NCBI GenBank assembly: GCA_013287405.1
Contig: JABDDW010000078.1
Coordinates: forward strand, 1 to 6,478
Direction of reading: 5' to 3'
DNA: 6,478 nt
Source: Deltaproteobacteria bacterium
GTDB taxonomy: Bacteria; Bdellovibrionota; Bdellovibrionia; JABDDW01
This document shows, in pieces, positions 1 through 5,763 of this stretch; positions within the stretch are counted from its first letter, which is position 1, and each line of letters begins with the position of its first letter. The position numbers were made by a program, and so were the translations under genes. The notes under the pieces were generated by a model that was not told the DNA's origin, ran no database searches, and was given only the letters and a program-made list of their open reading frames with translations.

Positions 1-414
1 GCCGAACTTCTTAAAGCTGCAAAGGTTAGCGTTGTCGTCACTTGCGGTCCCCAAGACGACCACTTTGTCAGAGAGACGGATATCCTCAACGTTAAAGATG
101 TGGTGGCAGTCCGAACTGAAAGCGGAGAAGAGCTCTTAGGACTTCTCTCCTTAGCTAAGGCGGTGGTGGTTCCAAGTACCGGTGTGGCCCACTTAGGGGC
201 GTCACTAGGAGTTCCCGTAATCGGGCTCTACAGCCCCGTGCGAGTGCAGTCTCCTAAGCGCTGGGCACCTCTGGGTGACAAAGTGCAAGTTCTTGTTCCC
301 AACGTGCAATGCCCCGGCATTTTTAAGTGTTTAGGAGAAAAATGCCCCCATTACGACTGTATGGAGCAAATTACTGTGGATTCTCTAATGTCGTGTGTTA
401 TGGATAAATTATGA
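1..414 (+). CDS. Glycosyltransferase family 9 (LPS heptosyltransferase type), 3' part only
   Basis: The frame is open from the first base, so the N-terminal Rossmann half lies outside the window; 137 residues plus stop are visible. The GT9 signature PSTGVAHLGASLGVPVIGLY (bases 172-231) matches the ADP-heptose-binding C-terminal domain of WaaC/WaaF/WaaQ-like enzymes, where the usual form is DTGxxHLAxALGxPxVxLFGP. It is followed by a four-Cys cluster (bases 310-360, spacing C-x5-C-x4-C-x4-C) and then a Met, like the C-terminal CPxxxxxC...CM segment common in this family. Family members transfer heptose, or sometimes another sugar, from a nucleotide donor to lipid A-core at the cytoplasmic face of the inner membrane. 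The stop overlaps the start of the heptose-7-phosphate kinase gene (ATGA at 411-414), which supports a role in LPS heptose chemistry. Acceptor and exact linkage cannot be read from this fragment. Confidence 0.88.
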   Translation, partial: AELLKAAKVSVVVTCGPQDDHFVRETDILNVKDVVAVRTESGEELLGLLSLAKAVVVPSTGVAHLGASLGVPVIGLYSPVRVQSPKRWAPLGDKVQVLVPNVQCPGIFKCLGEKCPHYDCMEQITVDSLMSCVMDKL

Positions 415-1424
415 CTCCGAGTTCGCAGCACCTTTTAGGTGAGATTGATAAGATTAAAGGCAAGAGAATCCTTATCGTTGGTGATGTGGGCCTTGATGAA
501 TATGTTATTGGTTCAGTTAGAAGAATAAGTCCTGAGGCGCCAGTCCCGATTGTCGAAGTCAGTGGGGAAGACATGCGTTTGGGCCTCGCCAGCAATGTGG
601 CTGCTAACGTGGCCAGTCTCGGCGGCGTTGCTATGCTAGTTGGGGTGGTGGGCAGAGATGAAGCTGCAAATGTCTTTGCCGATCAGTTAAAGAAATACAA
701 ATGTTCTCCAGAGTATCTTATTGTAGATGACGAAAGACCAACGACCAGAAAATTAAGAGTTATCGCCGGTCAACACCACATAGTCCGTGTCGATTTCGAA
801 CGTAAGAAGTTTATTACCGACGAAGTGGCAGGGCGACTTTTGGAGAGAGTTCGCAATCTTATAAAATCATGCGATGGGGTTATTTTAGAGGACTATGCTA
901 AGGGAGTTTTGACGGCCGACCTTATAAAAGCGGTGATCGACGTGGCTCACAAAAATGGAAAATTAGTGTCGCTAGATCCTAATAGAACAACTCCGGTGGA
1001 TCTTTATGCTGGTGTGGATTATTTCACACCCAATACCGATGAAGCTATTGCGCTTTCTGAGCTGAAATTAGACGACCTTCGAAGTCCCTCCGATTCATTG
1101 CATGAAGTGGGTTCTAGTTTGCTGAAAAGACTGAATGCTCAAGGGGTGATCGTTACACGAGGTAAGGACGGAATGAGTGCTTTTACAAAGTCAGGAGCTC
1201 CGCAAGGACAGCACTTTCCGACCTTTGCTCGGTCGGTCTTCGATGTGACCGGCGCCGGTGACACAGTTATAGCCACTCTGACCATGGCTCTGACGTCAGG
1301 TTTGTCGTTAGAAGATTCTTGCTTGCTTTCAAATTATGCGGCCGGCGTAGTTGTCGGGAAAATCGGTTGCGCTTCTACTTCGATTGACGAACTTAAAGAA
1401 TATATTCTTAGTCATACTCAGTAA
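411..1424 (+). CDS. hldA: D-glycero-beta-D-manno-heptose-7-phosphate kinase (HldA/RfaE1 type, kinase only)
   Basis: This 337-residue PfkB-fold kinase should phosphorylate D-glycero-D-manno-heptose 7-phosphate at C1, an early cytosolic step towards ADP-heptose for the LPS inner core. The RfaE-type signature ISPEAPVPIVEV is at residues 39-50, followed by a sugar-binding stretch LGLASNVAANVASLGG (57-72). RPTTRKLRVIAGQHHIVRVD lies at 109-128. The PfkB C-terminal signature FDVTGAGDTV (277-286) supplies the anion hole and the catalytic base Asp284. The length matches the kinase half of E. coli HldE (about 318 of 477 residues); the C-terminal nucleotidyltransferase half with its HxGH motif is absent, so a separate HldC would be needed. 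The ATG at 411 sits in an ATGA overlap with the upstream glycosyltransferase stop, with a GGA six bases upstream, so the start is well supported. A general sugar kinase is possible but less likely given the signature and neighbour. Confidence 0.92.
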   Translation: MTPSSQHLLGEIDKIKGKRILIVGDVGLDEYVIGSVRRISPEAPVPIVEVSGEDMRLGLASNVAANVASLGGVAMLVGVVGRDEAANVFADQLKKYKCSPEYLIVDDERPTTRKLRVIAGQHHIVRVDFERKKFITDEVAGRLLERVRNLIKSCDGVILEDYAKGVLTADLIKAVIDVAHKNGKLVSLDPNRTTPVDLYAGVDYFTPNTDEAIALSELKLDDLRSPSDSLHEVGSSLLKRLNAQGVIVTRGKDGMSAFTKSGAPQGQHFPTFARSVFDVTGAGDTVIATLTMALTSGLSLEDSCLLSNYAAGVVVGKIGCASTSIDELKEYILSHTQ

Positions 1425-1426
1425 AC

Positions 1427-1469
1427 ACGGGTCAACTGCCCGTCATTTCGCTCGTTTCGGCCCCCGCCG
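1427..1469 (+). terminator. Two short GC-rich hairpins after hldA, possible weak terminator
   Basis: Just after the hldA stop there is a perfect 5-bp stem ACGGG/CCCGT (1427-1431 with 1439-1443, 7-nt loop), then a 4-bp stem CGGC/GCCG with a CCCC loop (1458-1469). No clear T-tract follows either one (only ATTTCG and TAAATA), so these are not classical intrinsic terminators. They lie in the one sizeable gap between genes, where the LPS block ends and rlmN begins, which is why a transcript-end role is considered. Confidence 0.25.
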
Positions 1470-1480
1470 TAAATACCCTG

Positions 1481-1508
1481 TTGTTCGGACCCAAGATATG
1501 GTAATAAT
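1481..1508 (+). promoter_or_regulatory. Possible sigma70-like promoter for rlmN
   Basis: TTGTTC (1481-1486, three of six to TTGACA) is followed after 16 bp by AATAAT (1503-1508, five of six to TATAAT), preceded by TATGG. A start near 1515 would leave a leader of about 16 nt before the rlmN ATG. The match is weak and chosen by eye; its position in the only gap longer than 100 bp is the main support. Confidence 0.25.
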
Positions 1509-1530
1509 CACCCTTTAGAGATTTTCAAAC

Positions 1531-2580
1531 ATGATGAAAAATTTTTACGACCTTACCTTAAACGAGCTTGAGGACTTCTTCAAAGTCCAGGGTAAACAGC
1601 GCTTTCGGGCCGAACAGCTCTTTCGTTGGGTTTATCAAAAGGGCACGACAAATTTCGATGAAATGTCGAACTTGGCAAAAAGCTTTCGTGAGGAGGTCAA
1701 ATTTCTTCTTGAATTTCAGCTTCCAAAAGTCACCCAACAATTAGATAGCGTCGATGGTACGAGAAAATTTCTTATGGCGGTTGAAGGGGCCAAAGAAATT
1801 GAATCAGTTCTTATTCCCAACGGTGATAGATTGACCTTGTGTGTTTCAAGTGAAGTGGGTTGCGCCATGGGATGCAAGTTCTGTTTTACTTCAAAGATGG
1901 GCCTCATGCGAAGACTTAGTGTCTCTGAAATCGTAGGGCAATATCTGAATGCTGCTCAGAGTCTCGACGACGGCCGGCGCATAACCAATATCGTTTTTAT
2001 GGGGATGGGCGAACCCTTAGATAACGTTCAAAATGTAACAAAGGCCATTGACATCATTCATGATCAAAGAGGGATCGGATTTGCAAGACGAAAGATTACG
2101 GTTTCAACGAGCGGTCTAGCTCCTCAAATAAAACACGTTGCCGAATCCGGGGTGCGGCTCGCAATTAGCCTGAATGCGACCACAAACGAAATACGGGACA
2201 CTATTATGCCCATTAATCGCAAATATCCCCTCGAAGTATTGCTTAGAGCTTGTAAGGAGTACACTGACGAGACAAAAGAAATGATCACTTTTGAATACGT
2301 CCTTCTCAAAGGTGTTAACGATAGCCGAGATGACGCCCATCGCATTGTGAAACTCACTCGGGGAATCCCGAGTAAGATAAATCTTATTCCGTTTAACGAA
2401 CACCCAGGTTCAGGATTTAACAGACCTGCCTCAAAAGAAGTTGGCGAGTTTCAGAAAATTCTTATGAGCCTAGGTAAGCATGTGCTTGTTCGAAAAACCA
2501 TGGGGAGAGATATTTTCGCGGCTTGTGGCCAGCTTCGATCCGCCATGGAAGCTCACCCTAAGAAGATGGCTATCAACTGA
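1531..2580 (+). CDS. rlmN: Dual-specificity RNA methyltransferase RlmN (23S rRNA A2503 / tRNA A37 C2-methylation)
   Basis: This 349-residue radical-SAM enzyme methylates C2 of A2503 in 23S rRNA and, in characterised homologues, A37 of some tRNAs. The 4Fe-4S ligands are in CAMGCKFC (Cys111, Cys115, Cys118; CxxxCxxC). The SAM-contacting GMGEPLDN is at 158-165. Glu91 corresponds to the general base E. coli Glu105. Cys104 in LTLCVSS and Cys332 in AACGQL match E. coli Cys118 and Cys355; the latter becomes the methyl-carrying cysteine. The N-terminal RNA-binding region (about 1-90) has the typical RAEQLFRWVYQKG stretch. All catalytic residues are present and the length is normal. Translation starts at tandem ATGs (1531 and 1534); either could be used, and only a weak AGAG (1517-1520) lies upstream. 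The stop TGA shares its last base with the ATG of the following kinase. Confidence 0.97.
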   Translation: MMKNFYDLTLNELEDFFKVQGKQRFRAEQLFRWVYQKGTTNFDEMSNLAKSFREEVKFLLEFQLPKVTQQLDSVDGTRKFLMAVEGAKEIESVLIPNGDRLTLCVSSEVGCAMGCKFCFTSKMGLMRRLSVSEIVGQYLNAAQSLDDGRRITNIVFMGMGEPLDNVQNVTKAIDIIHDQRGIGFARRKITVSTSGLAPQIKHVAESGVRLAISLNATTNEIRDTIMPINRKYPLEVLLRACKEYTDETKEMITFEYVLLKGVNDSRDDAHRIVKLTRGIPSKINLIPFNEHPGSGFNRPASKEVGEFQKILMSLGKHVLVRKTMGRDIFAACGQLRSAMEAHPKKMAIN

Positions 2581-3491
2581 TGGGCCATATTCTCGTTGTT
2601 GGAAGTCTGGCCTACGACACGGTTAAAACTCCTACGGGAAAAATTGAGGGTGCTTTAGGGGGAAGTGCTAACTACTTTGGCGTAGCAGCGTCGCTCTTTG
2701 CTTCTGTTCGGGTCGTCGGTGTTGTCGGTGAGGACTATCGAGCTGAAGATTCTGAGCTTCTTTCCAAAAAAAACATAGATATTTCTGGGGTAGAGCATAC
2801 GTCAGGAAAGACTTTTCACTGGGCGGGAGAGTATGACAACAATCTTAATGAAGCGAAAACCTTGCGCACTGAATTGAATGTTTTTGCTAACTTTCACCCG
2901 AAGCTTCCTGAGTCATTCAAAGATAGCGAAATTATTTTTCTGGCCAATATTGATCCTGCGTTGCAATTGGAAGTCCTTAACCAGGTGACCCGGCCCAAAG
3001 TGATTGCCGCTGATACGATGAACTTTTGGATCGGAAGTAAGATGAGCGATCTTTTGGTCATATTAAAGCGACTTGATATTTTATTAATTAATGAAGCAGA
3101 AGCCATTCTTTTGACTGAGACATCCAATGCCATTCTTGCAGCAAGAAAAATATCGACTATGGGGCCGAAACATATTGTGATTAAACGAGGGGAATACGGC
3201 GTGGTTATTTTTTCAAATAACAGGTACTTTTGCCTTCCGGCCTATCCCGTAGGCGAGGTCGTTGATCCTACCGGCGCCGGTGATACCTTTGCTGGAGGGT
3301 TTTTGGGTTATATCGGCAAAAGTGGACAACCTCTTAGTCTGGATCTTTTGAAGTCCGCAGCCGTTTATGGGACCCTTTTGGCAAGTTTTACAGTTCAAGA
3401 CTTTAGTCTCAACGCTATCAAAAATTTGACGTTTGAGCAGGTCGAAATTCGTCGACAAGACTTTCGACAAGTCGTCTCCTTTCCCACTTAA
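2580..3491 (+). CDS. PfkB-family carbohydrate/nucleoside kinase, substrate unknown
   Basis: This 303-residue ribokinase-fold protein carries both family signatures. The N-terminal one is GALGGSANYFGVAASLFASV (24-43), with the GG that clamps substrate, then VRVVGVVGED (43-52). The C-terminal one is DPTGAGDTFAGGFLGY (229-244), with TGAG as the anion hole and Asp235 as catalytic base. A conserved-looking ADTMNFWI (144-151) lies in the core, and KRGEYGVVI (202-210) matches the usual K-x-G-x-x-G strand before the active site. The family phosphorylates sugars or nucleosides with ATP. Here the lid region (about 74-105, HWAGEYDNNLNEAKT) does not let me name the substrate. It is not a second RfaE1: the ISPEAPVP signature is missing. 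The start ATG overlaps the rlmN stop (TGATG), with AGAAGATGG (2561-2569) as a possible but distant ribosome site, so translation is probably coupled to rlmN. Confidence 0.9.
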   Translation: MGHILVVGSLAYDTVKTPTGKIEGALGGSANYFGVAASLFASVRVVGVVGEDYRAEDSELLSKKNIDISGVEHTSGKTFHWAGEYDNNLNEAKTLRTELNVFANFHPKLPESFKDSEIIFLANIDPALQLEVLNQVTRPKVIAADTMNFWIGSKMSDLLVILKRLDILLINEAEAILLTETSNAILAARKISTMGPKHIVIKRGEYGVVIFSNNRYFCLPAYPVGEVVDPTGAGDTFAGGFLGYIGKSGQPLSLDLLKSAAVYGTLLASFTVQDFSLNAIKNLTFEQVEIRRQDFRQVVSFPT

Positions 3492-3524
3492 GTCCTTAGA
3501 ACTCCTGCCCGATAAGAAAACTGG

Positions 3525-4382
3525 ATGAGTAACAAGAAGAAAGATTTGGCCGAAGAACTTGTCGATTTCTTGCTCAAAGAAGATGAACTCAAGAAAGCGA
3601 TTCATGGGCCTGATAAATTGGATGATCTTGACCGCACCAAACCTATTTTGGTGCAAGAGCAGACTCTTGTAGACCTTTCTTCTTCAAAAACTCTACCGAA
3701 GACGGTTTTGATCCCCAGTAACGAGCCGGCTCCGACTCCGTCCCCACCCTCTCCTCCTTCAAAACAATTTGTGAGTCAAAGAGCAAATGTTGTATTCAAC
3801 GAAGTAACTCAGCTTATGGCGGGAACAGAAGCTGTAAAAGTGGCTCAGGCCAGAATTAACACACTAGAAAAGGAAAAAGAAACTCTCCGCACGGAAATCG
3901 ATCTTTTGTTGACTTCAAGCGAAACCATACAGAGGAAGTTTAACGAGCTCAAGACCCTGCACGAGAACCTAGAGCGCAAACACCGTGAAAAAACTGAGAT
4001 TCTCGAAGATGAAAAGGCGGTTATTAAGACGCGGTTGAACGCGAAGGAGGCTGAGCTCAGTGCTTTAAAAAGAGAAAACGGAGATCTACTTTCTCGTTTT
4101 CAAAGTGATTTGAGAAAAATTCGCGTGCGTGAGCGAGAGCTTGAGCACAGGCAAGAAATTATTCGGGCCGAGATGGTCACAGTCGTACGAAGCAAAGATG
4201 AAGTTATAGTCGAGCTCAAGCGGCAATTAGAAAAACTTCATTTTGAACTTGATAATTTTAGAGCGAAGTCTGCCGATATGAATACAAAGTTTAGCGAATT
4301 TAATGATCGAAATCACCGTACGGTTAAAGCTCTCCGACTGGCCTTAAGTGTCTTAGAAACAGGGGATGTTGACGAAAAATGA
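3525..4382 (+). CDS. Coiled-coil protein with proline-rich linker, coupled to the GGDEF gene
   Basis: This is a 285-residue, highly charged, cytosolic-looking protein with no signal peptide or membrane segment. I do not recognise a named family. Residues 1-30 look helical and charged. Residues 33-66 are low in predicted helix and hold three threonine motifs, T38-KPI, T47-LVD and T60-VLI. A Pro/Ser-rich linker (about 67-80) follows. A long Leu/Glu/Lys/Arg-rich heptad-like region (about 103-260) is very probably a coiled coil. The C-terminus ends in a short amphipathic stretch, TVKALRLALSVLETGD (266-281). The ATG at 3525 follows a 33-bp gap and lacks a clear Shine-Dalgarno. The stop overlaps the next gene's start (ATGA, 4379-4382), so the two proteins are probably made together and may interact. 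A scaffold or localisation role for the cyclase is inference. Confidence 0.85.
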   Translation: MSNKKKDLAEELVDFLLKEDELKKAIHGPDKLDDLDRTKPILVQEQTLVDLSSSKTLPKTVLIPSNEPAPTPSPPSPPSKQFVSQRANVVFNEVTQLMAGTEAVKVAQARINTLEKEKETLRTEIDLLLTSSETIQRKFNELKTLHENLERKHREKTEILEDEKAVIKTRLNAKEAELSALKRENGDLLSRFQSDLRKIRVRERELEHRQEIIRAEMVTVVRSKDEVIVELKRQLEKLHFELDNFRAKSADMNTKFSEFNDRNHRTVKALRLALSVLETGDVDEK

Positions 4383-5758
4383 AAACGAGAGTCATTTTTT
4401 TAGATGACGAGCCCAAAACAGCCCAAAGGCTCCAGAGGATCCTCGAAAGTCACGGGTATTCTGTTGGAACACCAGGAACTCTTGAAGAAACATTTAAAGA
4501 GGTCAATGCGAACGGAGCTGAAATCCTCATCCATTCGGCTCATCGTTCAAACACCTACAGTGAATTGTGCGAGGGTTTTTTTAATCAATACCCCCAATTT
4601 CCAAGTCTCCATTTGGGGACTGGGCCATCCGCAGAAACCTATGAAAAAAATCTAAAGGGTGCCTTTCATTCTAAAATGAGACCCCTCACTCCGCAAAGAG
4701 AGTTCTTAACCCGGGTGAGGCGACTTATCTTTCTCGGTCGACTGAGTCGTCAGAACTATGCCTTGTCGAGAACCGTCAAATTGCAAAATAAAATTGATCA
4801 GTTATTTGAAACCTTGGATGCAGGTGAGCTTAAAGAGCGCACCGTAAAATTTTTCGATGAGGAGTTTAAAGCCAAGAACGTATATTATTTAAGTGTTGGA
4901 GGATATGGCCACTTTTTACAAGAAATGTGGAAAGTAGCTACAGTTATGCCTTTGGATCAAAATCCGTTAAAGCATCAACTTTGCTCTTCAAAGAAATCCT
5001 CTGAGACCGAACTCAGCGGTATCTTGGCCAGAATTTCAGGTCGTCTCCCTCCAGGATGGGAATTCAGAAACAGCCGAACCTGTTTGGACGATATCGTCTT
5101 TATTCCCCTTGTGGGGAGTGCTTCAAAAAAAATCTGTGGTCATGTCATGATGGTTGAGCCGACATTATACGGGGATCAAGCTTTAGATAAGACACTTCCT
5201 TATTTAACGCGGGTCTTGGGTCGCCATTTCGATCATGCACAGAATTTTGCCAATGCAAAAAGCCTCAATTACATGGACGACCTTACGGAACTCTATAATC
5301 AACGCTATCTAAAACTTGTTCTGGATAAAGAGATCAATCGGGCAGCCAGGACAAAGACCAGCTTTTCCGTTTTGTTTATGGATATAGATCATTTTAAACA
5401 AGTTAATGATACAAAAGGGCATGTGGTTGGGAGTAAGGTCTTAGTTCAAATGGCTGAGATCCTGAATCAACATATTCGAGCGACAGATTATGGGTTTAGA
5501 TACGGTGGCGATGAGTTCATACTTATTTTGGTAGGCTCAGAAAGCCAGCAGTCTCTAGGTGTTGCAGAAAGAATAAGAAAACAAGTTGAATCCAGCGTTT
5601 TTCAAATAGATGGAGTCGAGATTCGATTGACGCTCAGTATTGGAATTGCCACTTATCCCGATCACGCTCACACGAAAGAGGAAATACTTGAGCTTGCTGA
5701 CCGAGCCATGTATTGTGGAAAAAATAAATCTCGCAATGTTGTCTATGTCGCAAGTTAA
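4379..5758 (+). CDS. Pseudo-receiver/GAF-like/GGDEF nucleotidyl cyclase, candidate Hypr (cGAMP-type) enzyme
   Basis: This 459-residue soluble protein has three parts. Residues 1-118 form a receiver-like domain: the acidic pair Asp9-Asp10 is kept, but the phospho-acceptor position in EILIHSAH (48-55) is Ser53 or His52, not Asp, and the usual KP is Arg101-Pro102. Residues about 130-290 resemble a GAF domain. A signalling helix and DLTELYNQRYL (301-311) lead into the catalytic domain (about 295-459). In that domain the metal Asp335 (MDIDHFK), Lys340, Asn343, the RYGGDEF signature (374-380) and an RxxD I-site (Arg367/Asp370, five residues before GGDEF) are intact. The guanine-contacting Asp (PleD Asp344) is Ser352 in GHVVGSKV. 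Canonical GGDEF enzymes make c-di-GMP from two GTP; this Asp-to-Ser change marks the Hypr class, which accepts ATP and makes cGAMP. No EAL or HD-GYP domain is present. The start is set by the ATGA overlap with the coiled-coil gene. Confidence 0.93.
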   Translation: MKTRVIFLDDEPKTAQRLQRILESHGYSVGTPGTLEETFKEVNANGAEILIHSAHRSNTYSELCEGFFNQYPQFPSLHLGTGPSAETYEKNLKGAFHSKMRPLTPQREFLTRVRRLIFLGRLSRQNYALSRTVKLQNKIDQLFETLDAGELKERTVKFFDEEFKAKNVYYLSVGGYGHFLQEMWKVATVMPLDQNPLKHQLCSSKKSSETELSGILARISGRLPPGWEFRNSRTCLDDIVFIPLVGSASKKICGHVMMVEPTLYGDQALDKTLPYLTRVLGRHFDHAQNFANAKSLNYMDDLTELYNQRYLKLVLDKEINRAARTKTSFSVLFMDIDHFKQVNDTKGHVVGSKVLVQMAEILNQHIRATDYGFRYGGDEFILILVGSESQQSLGVAERIRKQVESSVFQIDGVEIRLTLSIGIATYPDHAHTKEEILELADRAMYCGKNKSRNVVYVAS

Positions 5759-5763
5759 GAAAT

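Noticed and set aside
1248..1259. Perfect 12-bp palindrome ACCGGCGCCGGT, repeated exactly at 3270-3281
   Set aside because: Both copies encode the TGAG of the PfkB active-site signature in the two kinases, so the match is explained by shared protein motif and codon choice and not by an operator or recombination site.
2116..2403. Antisense open frame of 95 codons within rlmN
   Set aside because: It is fully inside the conserved RlmN catalytic domain and encodes no recognisable protein.
3452..3474. Repeated TCGACAAG and a GACTT/AAGTC stem near the 3' end of the PfkB kinase gene
   Set aside because: The stem is only 5 bp, lies inside the coding sequence and has no T-tract, so a terminator or attenuator is not supported.
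3213..3656. Antisense open frame of 147 codons
   Set aside because: It runs opposite two well-supported genes, crosses their junction, and its translation shows no recognisable domain; a shadow frame.
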